A stretch of 64,000 nucleotides of DNA from Aphanomyces cochlioides (GCA_019828595.1 JAHQRK010000016.1:62001-126000), one strand, 5' to 3'. Positions 44,260-55,970 are shown, numbered from the stretch's first letter. The notes: a model not told the origin generated them from the sequence alone. Numbers and translations are program-made.

Positions 44260-46010
44260 GAATGCTAATGATCAACATATTGTTGAACTGATTCCAAAAA
44301 TCTATGAACAGCATGTTTTTCAAAGCGAGTACTCTTGGGAGTTTGAACTGCTCTTAGCAACGGTCGAAATCACCGAGGGAACCAGCTCATTTTTAGCCTC
44401 TGGAAATGGTTTGATTTGCAATGCGTATATGTATTCCAACAGTATTTTTCACGCTGGACCTGATTTTGCCACTTTTGGCTCTGAAAATCAATGCCTTATT
44501 GAGATATGATAGAAAATATGGCTCTCATTTTTACTTGCATTATATCATACAAACTTGAAATAATTATATTCTGCTCTTTTCTGGGTTTTCAATATTTCAC
44601 AGGTTTGAACTGATTTTTGATGATTGCGCCTGCTACTGTACAAACTATGGCGCAGGAGCTCCTACTTTTCATGGAGATAATAATGCACAGTATGAATTCT
44701 TTTAGTTTTTTTGTCCTGGAAGTTTCTTGCGCTTTGCCCTTCAGATGCATTCGCCACGTTCGGCATTGATAACGAGGAAGAAAAGCCGTGGCACAGTGTA
44801 ACTTATCGCAACTCTCGATGCTGGCATGACTTCTGGCATAATATATCGTTGGATTAGCGAGAAATGTTCGTGAGATTAGCGTTACATTGCGGTCTGAAAC
44901 ATTTCTCGCTTATTTGAAATTTTGTTTACGATCGAATCGGGAAATTTATACATATAAATGTTAACGAGCAAATCGACGAACGACCGTGTGCACTTGGTAA
45001 TATCGTCTTTGATTGCGTGACGGAAAGTACTCAACCAAATTTTTATCACAAAGAGTGCTGCCAAATGATTAACGCTGGAGGACGAATGAAATGCATGGGC
45101 TGTGGATTCATAAGCAAGAAACATCAAATTTCTAAAAAATAATGATGTAGAAAGTGCGATTGAGAAGATCAATCCCCCACGAAAGTGCTTTCAAAAAGGG
45201 ATTGTAAAAAGGTGAGGGTATTTCTTCTATCGTAATTGTCAACGAGACATTTCCCGAGATACAATCGATCAACCAAAGTGGAATGATGTGCTCCAGAAAG
45301 CCATAGGTGCGCGAATCTTTCCAGTCAGACTTTGTGCAAGTGTGGCATGCGCTTTAGATGTACCGATGGTTGGCGAATTTCTCAGGGAAGCTGCCACATT
45401 TTATTCAAGCACCAAACTCTAAGGGAAGAAATTACCTAGTAGGTCCATCGACCTTTTCCACCAACTGTGCAGCAAGAATGAATTAAAGATTTCCCAGCCT
45501 TTGACCAACATTTATCTTGAGGGCCAAATTACGAATCTTGTTATAGGAAGAGAGGTTTATGATGAAATCTTTCTCTCTACCAGTTGCTACATGGATAGAC
45601 AGATGAAGAACTTTTTCTCCGGGTGCAATTTATTGGCTCAGGTGTTGTGAAACTTTGTTCAAACGACGCCGACAGGTTATTCGTTTTTCGACATAGACGA
45701 ACAACGACTTGCCGGTAAACAGTCTTTAATTTCGGGGACTGAATCGATGTCTTGTACTCTATAGATTTCTCCAGAGGGTGAAATATTTGAATAAGGAATA
45801 ACAGAGTACGACAATTACCTTCAGGTCGAGCTCAATACAGAGGAGATATCTGGAATTAATTTCTGGAACAAAGATAAACAGTCTTATCTCTCGATCACAC
45901 AAATTATAATATGGGTAATTGCTTGTGTATTCGACAAAAACGAAATATCTCTGATAACTTGTGTAAAGATATATTGTTTTGGCTCTGTTTTCTCACATGT
46001 ATTAATTCAA
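44260..46010 (+). pseudogene. Decayed multi-exon coding region, family not recognised
   Basis: Several open stretches without start codons follow each other on the plus strand. At 44260-44509 it reads HIVELIPKIYEQHVFQSEYS ... FATFGSENQCLIEI. At 44590-44700 it reads FELIFDDCACYCTNYGAGAP. At 44717-44857 it reads SDAFATFGIDNEEEKPWHSV. At 44924-45142 it reads INVNEQIDERPCALGNIVFD and YHKECCQMINAGGRMKCMGC. From about 45234 to 45650, 139 codons carry only one TAA (WNDVLQKAIGARIFPVRLCA, TNIYLEGQITNLVIGREVYD). At 45790-46010 it reads YDNYLQVELNTEEISG. Short intron-like gaps join some pieces. The coding-like composition and order suggest a dead gene downstream of dynein. The Cys/His cluster may be a zinc ribbon, but I cannot name the family. 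Confidence 0.45.
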
Positions 46011-46189
46011 ATGTCACATAACAACTCAGATTATCTGCTAGTACAGTGCATCAGCTAGCTAGAAAACAAAATTCAGACACCTCATGGAGCAACGACATAA
46101 AACGAGACACATATATTGCATTTAGAGGAAATCCAGTAGAGTATTTCAAAGCGGACAAACTCAACATGTATTTGAAAGGAACAAATATT

Positions 46190-47842
46190 TTAGCTCAAAG
46201 TGGTGAAATTGCCTTCAGGGCTTAGCAAACCATCATTACCACCGTCTCCAACGCCGGATACTTGAATATAGTAAGTCAATTTTGGTTGAAGGCCATTAAG
46301 TAACGTCCACGTTTCACTTCCTCGATACATCATGACGCCATTGAGCATCAAAGAGTAACCATAAACATTTTTGAGAGACTCCCACGTTATATTCGCACTT
46401 GATACAATGATATTATAAACTTTCGGTGCCTGGCTTGCAACATCAATCAAGTATGATGCCGCTACAACAAAATCATTAACGAAAACTAAAGAGGATAGAC
46501 TTACGCAAAGTTTCCAAAAAAGATGGCCAGCCCCATGCTGCATAGCCTTGAGTATAGAGTCCGAGTCCGATGGCTTGAGTCACGAATGCAAGAGGCCGTG
46601 GAACTCTGGTCAGAGGAATCAAAATCAACCCAATCATGACATGATGAACGTGTAAGATAGAATGTGGGGAAAACACAAAGACAATAACACAGTACAGTGC
46701 CAAAGTTGCATAGCCGACCACAGTTGAGCGTAGCTTGTGCTGCAAGTACAAATAATAAAGTAAAAGCCAATCGCTACCACACTCATAACACTACCAACGA
46801 TAATAACAGCGTAGGCAGCAGAGTTCGAAACTTTGTCATACTTGTAGCCACCAAGATCAATATTGAGCCAAGGAATAAACGAGAAAAACGACAAGTGAAG
46901 CAGAATATGAAAGGGCAGAACATAACAGACCCCCCAGATAAATAATCGATTCTATGACGAACATTAACGAATTCATTTTAAAGAGATTTTACCATGAGGG
47001 ACAATGAGGCAAAAGAGGCAAACGTGTGTTTAATAAACCAGTGAAACATGCACTGGACGGCGACAATCACAAAAAACACCTGGGTTGCTAGCTGCAGCAC
47101 GATTTGGAGATAATCATAGCTGGTCGGAGCTATAACAAGTGACACGTACAGGTAGCCCCATATTGCAAGTATGTGAATAAGTGCAATTGGAGGTACAATG
47201 GGGAAGACAGCGAGGCCAAAATTGGCCAACAGGCCAATAATTAAAATCCACCACGTCAAATCTGTGCAATTGTGGACGTCGCGAGCAGCCATGAATTCAA
47301 AATTCTTTGGAAACCACGATGCAAACGATGTAGATACAACGCCGTGTGCCGCGGAGCCTTGGAAGCTTGTCTGACTGCCCGAATATTTCATCCAGGCACA
47401 ACCACCGTTAGATCCAATAGCACCAGCGTGAATCGCTGCACGGCATATGCGAGAATCGCCCCTAAAGTCAGTATTAAGCATAGAAGTCATTAAAGAGCAT
47501 TACCTGTAGGGTCCTGATCCAATAACTTGGAGATTCGACGCGACATCTAACATGGAAAACTAAGGAGACAGACGTGCTTGTAGTAATATACCCCAAAGAC
47601 AACGAGCTGGGCATCGAATAGGCTGCTAATCCGACTCAAAAGGCTGGCAATCGATGCCATTGTGGCCACAAGTAGGCAAAATTCCGACAGCCGATCATCG
47701 CAGGCGTCGTGCCCTGGACTTTGGCGGCAAAGAAGCCATAGTAGGGGAGGATAATCAGCGACGAAAGCGAGACTACGACAAAAAGAACAAAGTGCAGAAT
47801 GGGCCACCTAGTCCACTCTTTGAACTGCGGCCTGATCATCAA
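46190..47842 (-). pseudogene. LCCL-domain multi-pass membrane protein, damaged
   Basis: Minus strand from about 47842 (MMIRPQFKEWTRWPILHFVL, first TM). Next is the LCCL entry (PIRCPARCLWG), then across intron 47462-47503 the LCCL core VIGSGPYR|GDSRICRAAIHAGAIG. It continues with TM helices (WWILIIGLLANFGLAVFPIV, YAVIIVGSVMSVVAIGFYFI, LALYCVIVFVF), the hallmark HVHHVMIGLILIPLTRVPRP and IGLGLYTQGYAAWGWPSFLE, and a C-terminal fibronectin-III-like domain (VYNIIVSSANITWESLKNVY ... YYIQVSGVGDGG). The domain order is that of fungal/oomycete LCCL proteins. Between TM1 and LCCL the frame slips in a T4 run and has a TAG before QPIRCPARC, so this copy is probably a pseudogene. Confidence 0.65.
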
Positions 47843-49050
47843 GAAGTCTTCCTTCGAGCTGTCCTCTTCATCGTACGAGTGTCAGCTTGTCGACGAAGCA
47901 TCCTTCTGCCATCTGTGCCAAGAATACACTGATACTGAATTCCTTTTGGGTAGACAGACACCCTTGTACACCGGATAACAGAAATTCATCCGGATTTTTA
48001 AGACGCATACAAATTTCAAGTAATTTTTAAAACATCATTTTAAAGAGGCTATATTGAATGTTACAGGCTACATAGTATCAAAACCAGCCATATCAAACTG
48101 TGTTTCTATCTCGGTACGATATTGCTGTGATTTTGTGTTGATTGGGATTGCGACCAATTCCAAGACGATTGAGACGTCCTCTGGGCCGGGTTGCAGGCGT
48201 GTCTGTGTCGGACTTTGTCGCCAGAATCAACAAATGGCAACCAACCAGTCACTACTATGGAATTTTATATTCCATTTGAAATTAAATTTGTTGTGATATT
48301 AGGTTCTACAGTATTTTCCTTCTCTAAGTACTCTGTCCGTCTACCCAAACCGTCCGTCTACCCAAAAGGAATACGGTAGGCCTATTCACAAGACTTAAGA
48401 TAAAACATACACTCAGCCATTTTAAACAAATGTCTGTATCATCATACTCCAATTGAATACAAGTACTACAGGGACAACTTATCATCATTATCCCACCAAT
48501 CCCCGTATACTGAAGGAAACTTCGCAAATTTGCATATGGTTTGTACTCGTTTTCTATTGGATAAAATTGGTCAAAACCGAACACTCCCTAAATGTTTAAT
48601 TCAAGCAAGGTTGGATTTATAGCTTGGTACAAAGAGTAAGAAAAATTGTGGCGACAAAGAAGAATCGAAACCGAAGGGAAATGCGATGGAAACGTCCTTT
48701 CATGAAGGGGCGTCTAATCACCCTCCGTTGTAAATTTGGTCACATTGTGTCCAACAGGGACAACTCTGCCTCCCCCCGAAGTACTTTGATAACCAATGCG
48801 GCGCAGAAAATCGACAGATTCCAAACAACTTGAGCCGAAGAGAATTCGTAGAAATTATCAACATGCATTTGACGTTGCAGTTCCTGAAAAGTCACACTCC
48901 TGGCGATAAAAAGAACAGAAATATCCATATTACATCAATCGTCGGTTGAGCTCGTGTTCATTTCCCAATCTAGTTGGAGCATATGTGGAAATAAAGTACT
49001 CTATGCAACGTTCCTTCGATGACGCAAATTTCTCGATGCTTCTGAGCAGC
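47843..49050. other. Intergenic region with an inverted-repeat pair and possible channel-like relic
   Basis: It contains the inverted pair at 47939-48372. On the minus strand at 48740-48928 is a fragment FYEFSSAQVVWNLSIFCAAL that loosely resembles a TM segment of a polycystin-type channel; this is weak. Nothing else is supported. Confidence 0.35.
47939..48372. mobile_element. Possible non-autonomous element with about 20-bp terminal inverted repeats
   Basis: ATTCCTTTTGGGTAGACAGA at 47939-47958 is the reverse complement (one mismatch) of 48353-48372. A second copy of the inner part (CCGTCTACCCAAA) is duplicated next to the right end. The 434-bp interior has no ORF. No target duplication is evident. 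Confidence 0.4.
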
Positions 49051-49055
49051 ATCAG

Positions 49056-50273
49056 CTATTGTTGATCGATGGTGCATTCGATGCCCCTCCCATATTCGAT
49101 CAAATTTTTGGCATCACCATGACTCATACTTGAACTTTCGACATTTAGCCATAGTTTTGGCTTTTTGTGTCGGATGCCTTGTGCGAGCAATTGAACTCCA
49201 CCCAGTAGAGCGAATTTAAGATCGAATATTAATGAGTCAAATTGACATGTCTTCAATACATCGACGAATGTTTTCCATTCTCCATAGAGAATTTTGATCG
49301 CATTTAAGTCCAGACCTTGAATTGACGTTCGAGGGAGAATTTCAAGCAGTTGCAAAATATCTTCGCCAGAATCAATTCCGCCGGGAGATAGGTTAATGAC
49401 ACCTGAGCCAATTAAACGGCTAGAGAAAGCGGCTGTGCTACAAACACCTAAATCACAATATTGCAAATCCAAAGATTTCATCGGAAAAGCCAATTTGGAG
49501 AAGTCAATATCACTGAGGACAGAACGGCTACATGAAAGCTTCTCGAGCGAGTTGCAATTAAATATTGTCTCGTAGAATTCTTGCTTGATGTCCATGTCAA
49601 CAGATTGTGTATCCCATTTGTGAAACTCAAAATGTCGGACAGGTTGTCGTCTGAACCATTTGATCACATTATTCAGCATGGACTTTGTCACCATACTATC
49701 GCGTGTCTGCCTCAATGGAGCAAGGAGTCGAAGATGTTGGAGCTGCGCATTGTTGGCGACGAGTTCAAGCATTTCATCCATCCATACCCGCTGGGTAGTC
49801 ACCGTAAAGCTCGTCAGATTGTTATGATATTTTAAAGACTGGAGTAATCGTCTTGGTGCAAAAAAATCATACGAACATATTGATGTAATTTTGAGTTTGA
49901 ACCAAGCTTCCAAGAATTTGGTAGCTTATTGATTTTCCATTCCTGTTGTATTGTCGAGGGAAGATGCCGATCAAGCCAGTTGATATCACTGACGTTAATT
50001 ACTCGCACGCGTGTACAATACTTGGCGTATTCTGCCAGGGAAGCTTGATGGCTGCTCCAGGGAGAGGTCGTGACGAGTGATAACTAATATTGGCCACAGT
50101 TCTTCGTGTTTCTTGACCAAACTTATCTGCCATAAATGTTCCAGAGGTCCCCCTAAATCAGCTGGGCGGAGAGCTTCGATGAAGGAAAACAGATCGTTGG
50201 GAATAGGAATGAAAAATGCAACCCTTAGGACCACTTCAATCGGTAAGAATGTCTGTTTCAGTTCTGCCATCAC
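49056..50273 (-). pseudogene. LRR-family protein, type A, two frame slips
   Basis: N-terminus from ATG 50271-50273: FLPIEVVLRVAFFIPIPNDL, FIEALRPADLGGPLEHLWQI, LVKKHEELWPILVI. After a slip near 50040 the family text continues in another frame (SLAEYAKYCTRVRVINVSDI, RHLPSTIQQEWKINKLPNSW). It slips again near 49910 into the LRR body (SMLNNVIKWFRRQPVRHFEF, KQEFYETIFNCNSLEKLSCS), ending CTIDQQ. It is otherwise close to 53137-54495, so decay is recent. Confidence 0.8.
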
Positions 50274-50837
50274 TGCTGACAGTTCCTTTTTGGTCGTCGT
50301 GTGGAGGCCGTCTTCACTGGCTGAAGAAACAATAACTCGAATTCCAAATGCTCTGTATCGTCCAATGAACCACTTCTATCGAGCGAGAGATACTGTTATT
50401 GCTGTTGCTGAGAACTCGTACTGAAAAACAATGGATTGACACTCATATTATTGATGTTATATTCGGCCAGTTCAGATGCCCCCTCCTCGCACCGGAAAAG
50501 TCCTATTTGATGCAACATTTTCTGAGGATTTTGGTCTAGTCCGTGGGCAATCGTGATGGAATCAACAAAGTTGGCACTCTAATCGTGCTTGACAAGGTTG
50601 AGAAAGCCCAAGAAGCTGGTGCTTTTTTATTTCTTGGGCCATAAAGAAGCGGAGCTGTTATTTCGTTCATAGCAAACACAAAGTCATGGACTATGAGGGA
50701 AATATGAGCAAAAATTACCGTTGATTGAGTCGAGCGACAACTTCGTCTTATGACAGCAAATGATAATTGTCGGCATCAATATTCTTTCGTCATTCGTAAC
50801 TTGCAAAAATTGAATCGACTGATTGCATCAGCGGCTA
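50274..50837. other. Intergenic, with a short protease-associated-domain-like fragment
   Basis: On the plus strand near 50545-50640 the reading NRDGINKVGTLIVLDKVEKA followed by QEAGAFLFLG resembles the core of a PA domain, but it is only about 30 codons with no flanking homology. No other gene is seen. Confidence 0.25.
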
Positions 50838-52045
50838 ATGGTTACCATCGGAGTTTCTTGAATGCTCGAGCAATAATTTTGTCTCATCATTAAGCATAAG
50901 ATTACTTTCGACTGTTATCGACCTGCCGTCTCGGGCACCTTCGGCAAGCAGTCCAGAATAATATAGTCGTCGATCGGAGAAATCAAGTCTAAATATCAAG
51001 GGCTTGAATCCAAAAGTCTTGAAGACGTCGACAAATCCTTTCCAGATTGAGCTGAAACTGCAATAGACGAAAAGTATATGACTTGAATAGACGTTTGGAG
51101 AAGGTTTTGAAGCACTTGTAAGAAATCTTCACCATAATCCATGTTGCCGAGAGTAAGGTTGACGACTCTTGAACTACTCAATGAAGTTGACAAGGCGCTA
51201 ACGATACGAGGACCCAAATCTTGGCACTTTAGCACCAACAATCGCATCTTCAAAGTAAATTGGGAGAAGTCAATATCACTCAGGAGAGAGCCACAACAGG
51301 TGAGCTTTTCGAGAGAGTCAGAGTTAAATATCGCCCGGTAGAAAGCTTGCTTCGAGTCCAAATCCACGGATTCAGAAATCCAATTATGAAACTCGAACTG
51401 ACGAACGCGTTGATGTCTGAACCATTTGACGACATTATTTAGCATGGAATTGGTAACCTTGACTTTGTTGCTCTTAAAATATTGGTTTCGAAGGATTAGA
51501 TCTCGGAGCTGGGCAGAGTTGGCGACGACTTAAAAAGAATGCAACCCGTCCAGTTTGGTCGAACAAGCAGGGTAAGGCTTGTTAAATTACGGAAGTGTTG
51601 CAAAGCTTAGGTTAAGAACACGTTCATGAAGGCACCAGTTTGGCAAAAGGAAGTGGCATGGATTTAGACCAAAGTCGACATCTTCCCTCAACGGTTGAGC
51701 AGGAATGGGAGATCACAAAGCTTCCAGACAGACAAGGATTTACGACCGTCGAAGCCAATTCAGATCCTTTATGCCAATAACTCGTACGCGAGAGCAATAT
51801 TTGGAGTATTCTAAAAGAGCCATCCGATTTGCAGCATTTAATGTGAGGTCTCCACGAGTGATAGCGAGTGTCGGCCATAGATCTTCGTGTTTCTTGACCG
51901 AACTCAGTAGCCTTATTTGGTTGAGCGGCGCCAACAAGTCGGTTGAAGAGAGAACTTCGAGGAACGCGAAGAAGTCACGATGGTTGGGAATGAAAAAGAC
52001 TACCTTCAAGACCACTTCGGCTGGTAAGACAACAGTGGATGACAT
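50838..52045 (-). pseudogene. LRR-family protein, type A, pseudogene with internal micro-inversion
   Basis: ATG at 52043-52045 opens MSSTVVLPAEVVLKVVFFIP, FLEVLSSTDLLAPLNQIRLL, VKKHEDLWPTLAI, down to IKDLNWLRR. The next family block is present but on the opposite strand at 51675-51749. After that the minus strand resumes (ALQHFRNLTSLTLLVRPNWT), then MLNNVVKWFRHQRVRQFEFH and the tail LLAEGARDGRSITVESNLML, with several slips and stops. Confidence 0.8.
51675..51749 (+). other. About 75-bp micro-inversion inside the LRR pseudogene
   Basis: On the plus strand this segment reads RHLPSTVEQEWEITKLPDRQ, the block that in paralogues (RHLPPTVDQNWEITTLPTSP at 54.1 kb) directly follows WLRR. Here WLRR ends at 51750 on the minus strand. 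GTCGA occurs at both breakpoints (about 51675 and 51747). Confidence 0.75.
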
Positions 52046-53136
52046 GGCTCATTGAGAATCTTCGCTAGTTTGTGGTCAATACAAAAAAGTGACAAGGAAA
52101 CGCAATCATTCATTTTCGACTAACATTCCAGAGTCTCATCGCGAACGCAAGAAAACCACTCCCCCGCCTACTCAACGATGACCTGTTCTCACCTCAGTCC
52201 ACCTCTGTCGATCTCGTCTTTTGGCGATCTCAACAGCCGTCGTGCCATCACCCAAGACAGATCACGATGGAAAGCTCGTATTCGCCCCCTTGACGAAGCC
52301 CACAGGCAGCAGAGAGCAGAAGGAAAAATTGACAGAACATCTCAATCGGACCACACGGACGCACTCAGATATGGTGGATGTGGATGGGCTCGACGTCGCC
52401 CACGATCTCGCAAGTTCTCGGATGTGAAAACTATAAATGCAGTTTACGCGAAACGTCAGCATCATCATTCCAGGATCTCGCCATCTTATATCCATCAAGC
52501 ACTAATTTATCCTGAATGCCATACCATAATAACAATTGTTGAGTTTTACTAGTATCTGCTTGAAGCATTTCTGAAGTCATTATGCCGATAGTTTTTTTAT
52601 ATCGATCATCGAGGTCTCGTTTGTCCAAAACCCTAACATTGAACGCTTCCCATCAACATTTCCCTCTAACCTTCATTTTTATCCAGATCGTGATGAAATA
52701 CAGCAGGCCCTGCGTTGCCCACCACTTTGCCATCCTTATAATTTAGACGAAATAATCAATTTGAAGTTACCTGCGTGTCAATAAATGGGGAATTCCGACA
52801 ACCTGGGTGGTATCTTCAAATGAATCTGATGGGGAATCGCTGACGTAATTGGAATGGTCGTTTCAAAGGTTCCTCCCAAGATATTTCCGTGCACTAACGA
52901 AGACAGCATGGTACTCGTATATTCAGAGAGTAATAATGGTAATCATACCGATTCCTTGCATTTTAAAATGGCCTGATGGACTTGTCTAATCTTGTTGCTC
53001 ATGCTACAACTTTAACGTTGTCTCATTACTGAGTTTTGAGCAAAGCCTCGGATGTGCACACAAAATACACTCAGACCTTGAAAGCTGGAGCTGGTACGTA
53101 AGCTGACTGAATCTTCAAGTCCCCTGTTTTAATCGA
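52046..53136. other. Mostly intergenic; possible small plus-strand ORF at 52206-52427
   Basis: A 74-codon open frame (AISTAVVPSPKTDHDGKLVF, APLTKPTGSREQKEKLTEHL, ending HDLASSRM) has a protein-like composition and is preceded by CTCACCTCAG, which could be a splice acceptor. No family is recognised. The rest shows nothing. Confidence 0.25.
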
Positions 53137-54495
53137 TCAAACGACAACATTCTCCATACCATGTTCAGCAGCAAATCTCCGAAGGCTTTCTCGCTGACTC
53201 CACGCTCCCAGCCAGCAACCACTGACATCCAAAGAATGCATCTTGACACGACGTTTGGGATGTGCAGAGTATTTGATCAATACTTGAGCCCCCTCCATAC
53301 CAATACTTGGGCTTTGAACGTTTAAGCATCGAATTGATTTGTTTTCTCGGATACCTTCAGCAACCAGAAGCACTTCTTCCGGCGTGATATCGTTTTGTCT
53401 GAAAGTCAAAGTCTCCACGGTACAAGTCTTCAATAGGTTTGCAAATATTCTAAATTCGCCACCATAGAGTTTGATCGCTGATAAGTTTAGATCTTTAACA
53501 GACGTTTGAGGCAGAATTTTAAAAAGTTGTAAAAAATCTCGACCATATTCAATGCCACTGAGAGCAAGGTTAATCACGGCTGAACCAATTAATCGAGTTG
53601 ACAAAGTGGTCATGCTGTAAGAACCCAAATCGCAAAATCGTAAAGACAGAGATTTCATCGAAAAAGTCAACTTGGAAAAATCAATGTCGCTGAAGATAGT
53701 GCTGAAGAACGAGAGATCTTTGAGCGATGCGCAGTTGAACATAGACTCATAGAAAACCCGTTTGACGTCAATATCAGCAAATTGTAAATCCCATCTGCCC
53801 ATGTGAAATCTTCCAACTGGTTGTCGCTTGAACCATTTGATCAAATTGTTCAGCATGATATTGTTCACGAGAATTGTGCCGCGTAAATTAAATGAAGGAC
53901 GTAGCTCAAGATCAATGAGCTGTTCACTTTTGGCTGCAAATTCTAGAATTGAGTTCATCGATTCTTCGGTAACTACCACAATAAGAGTGGTCAAATGCTT
54001 GAGTTGTTGCAATGCTTCGAGTGAACCATCGGCTGTCAAAGGACCATGCACATGCAACGAAGTAATTCGTAACTTGCTCCAGTTATTTGAAAACTTTGGG
54101 GACGTCGGGAGGGTTGTAATTTCCCAGTTCTGATCGACTGTAGGAGGAAGATGTCGACGGAGCCATTGAATATCCCTGACGTTGTGGACTCGAACACGAG
54201 TACAACATTTGGCGTATTCTACGAGACACTTTCGAGATGCTGCATCCAGAGTGAGATCTTCCTTTGTGATCTCCAGCGTTGGCCACAATTCATTATGTTC
54301 TTTGACCAATCTCAACTGCCATAAGTGTTCAAGCGGGCCGAGGAATCCAGCAGGTCGGAGAGCTTCGAGGAATGAAAGCAGATCAGAGAATTCGGCAATG
54401 AAGATTGCAGTCTTTAGGAGCACTTCAACAGGTAAGAGTGGCTGTTGTCGATGCGTCATTTGTGTTGCAAGTTGTTCTTTGGTCAGTGTGGTCAT
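53137..54495 (-). CDS. LRR-family protein, type A, intact (452 aa)
   Basis: ATG at 54493-54495, stop at 53137. The best example of the family here. Residues about 18-75 form the F-box-like start (PLLPVEVLLKTAIFIAEFSD, FLEALRPAGFLGPLEHLWQL, LVKEHNELWPTLEI). A linker follows (LVEYAKCCTRVRVHNVRDIQ, WLRRHLPPTVDQNWEITTLP), then about ten leucine-rich repeats (LRITSLHVHGPLTADGSLEA, SIRCLNVQSPSIGMEGAQVL), ending EHGMENVVV. No signal peptide. By analogy with F-box/LRR proteins it may be a substrate receptor of an SCF ubiquitin ligase, but the F-box is too divergent to be sure. Two damaged near-copies lie just downstream. Confidence 0.88.
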   Translation of the reverse strand: MTTLTKEQLATQMTHRQQPLLPVEVLLKTAIFIAEFSDLLSFLEALRPAGFLGPLEHLWQLRLVKEHNELWPTLEITKEDLTLDAASRKCLVEYAKCCTRVRVHNVRDIQWLRRHLPPTVDQNWEITTLPTSPKFSNNWSKLRITSLHVHGPLTADGSLEALQQLKHLTTLIVVVTEESMNSILEFAAKSEQLIDLELRPSFNLRGTILVNNIMLNNLIKWFKRQPVGRFHMGRWDLQFADIDVKRVFYESMFNCASLKDLSFFSTIFSDIDFSKLTFSMKSLSLRFCDLGSYSMTTLSTRLIGSAVINLALSGIEYGRDFLQLFKILPQTSVKDLNLSAIKLYGGEFRIFANLLKTCTVETLTFRQNDITPEEVLLVAEGIRENKSIRCLNVQSPSIGMEGAQVLIKYSAHPKRRVKMHSLDVSGCWLGAWSQRESLRRFAAEHGMENVVV

Positions 54496-55285
54496 CTGGC
54501 CGTCATCAATGATTTTTCAGGATTGACCCTCACTCACTGAAAACTAGCATTCTGGAGTCAATTTGCATTTTTTTATTGACCAATTAGACCTTTCCTACAG
54601 TTAGGATTTGTGCACGAGGGCACAGGTTGCTGTGATTACTACAACATAACATTGATAGCACCACAGGCTATAAAATAGATTTAACATAAGCCTGGGAAGT
54701 CTCCCTGGAAGATTTTCCAAGTGGAAACTTGTGAGAACAGATAGATTTTGCACAGTTTTTCCACGTTTCAGGAGGTTTAGCCCCAGGCCCAGTTGTCAAC
54801 GACACATACCGGTTTTTTCCTATCTCTCTACTGCGAACGTTTGCAAGCTTTCAGTCGGGCTTGTACTTAGTATTGGTCCTTTTTAATCCAATCATTTATT
54901 TTTGAAATGGACATGATGATGAAAGCGGTCGATGTGGTTGGAATTTCGAGTGATGAGGGCACAAGATCGCGCACTTGCCACGATATATGTGGAGTCAGTC
55001 TAATGGTCAATGCACTTGATCGAATCCATAAAAATTACCAATCCCCGGATTTTTTCGGAACACGCCCGACCGGAATATGGTTCCTAGTTGAATTTGAGAA
55101 ATAGACTATACGCTTATACGACTAAACATAACGAACAGGACGAAAAGTCCAGTCGATTGAAATAGATTCATTATTTTCTTCCCAACGTTGCCGTTTTAAA
55201 TGGAAACTCGGCGCTTGGTGGTCCTCAAGGATTTTCTATCAAAAAGTAAATTATCTCAATAGCAGAGCTCTCGTCCATTATGAAG
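54496..55285. other. Intergenic, no gene seen
   Basis: About 790 bp AT-rich sequence with only short chance ORFs (such as 54907-55104). Confidence 0.5.
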
Positions 55286-55530
55286 GTCAACTCTTTAGTT
55301 GCTAAAATTGTTACGTGTTCAAAGCCAAAAGCCTGGGCAAGTCTTCCGAGAGTTTGACAATTTTTCCGTAGCGAGCAAAAAGTTGTGTTTAGTTCTCAAC
55401 TTGACTGCTCTTTTTGAATCTGTCTTGATTTGCACCAGCAAATTACACATCTTGAGCCTTGATAGATGTTTCACACTGAATGTCCAAACCAACTATAGTA
55501 TTTTTTCCTAGGACAGCCTGAGCAAGTAAT
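55286..55530 (-). pseudogene. C-terminal part of LRR-family pseudogene split by the copia element
   Basis: On the minus strand, starting right at the copia boundary, it reads LLAQAVLGKNTIVGLDIQCE and TSIKAQDV, and later AVKLR and LAQAFGFEHVTIL. These match the C-terminal LRR and end of the family member at 62.9-63.5 kb (LADAIRSNDSIVDLAIENIH ... LQAFAESCDIEHVTIS). There are stops and slips. The upstream part of this gene continues beyond the element at 61606. Confidence 0.65.
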
Positions 55531-55970
55531 TATGAGGTATTTGAAACTCTACAAAGTAATCCACAGCTATCTACTATGGTGCATGCGTTGGGCTGTGATT
55601 GTCATGCTGATATTTGGTGCTCAGGCGGCTCACAACTTGGACTTGTCGGAGCTGCACATGGTGTGGCCAAGGAGGGACATTTGGGAAGTGTGAGCCAACA
55701 GAGACACTGCGATATCTGGGACAAAGCCAGCACACGGAGCCTATGTGTTTGCAGTATTTTGTAAGAGTGTCTAATCTATTGGACAGGGAGTGGTTTTATC
55801 AGCACTAACGGCCTTATGGCAGTTAGCTAGCGAGACCTTTTGGGTTCAGCTGGAGCTGGGTTTCCACTTCCTTTTTGGGGCGTTTGCTACTAAATTGTTG
55901 TGTTGCTTTTAGCGCCTTCTACGACAACTACAGTTCCTCTGCAAGCCCGTTTTTGTTCAGATTACTTCTA
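55531..55970 (+). repeat. 5' LTR of copia element
   Basis: 440 bp, direct repeat of 61161-61600. Its internal ORFs are LTR sequence, not genes. Confidence 0.95.

Noticed and set aside
44924..45142. Replication-protein-A-like zinc ribbon
   Set aside because: Only the Cys spacing is suggestive; no flanking OB-fold pattern could be recognised.
44882..45172. Minus-strand 96-codon ORF downstream of dynein
   Set aside because: The plus strand over the same bases gives a better coding-like reading with Cys/His residues that fits its neighbours.
48740..48928. Polycystin-like channel fragment on the minus strand
   Set aside because: Resemblance rests on about 25 residues of one TM segment; too weak to annotate as a gene.
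55614..55808. Short ORFs repeated at 55614-55808 and 61244-61438
   Set aside because: They are the same LTR sequence in both copies and have no protein features.
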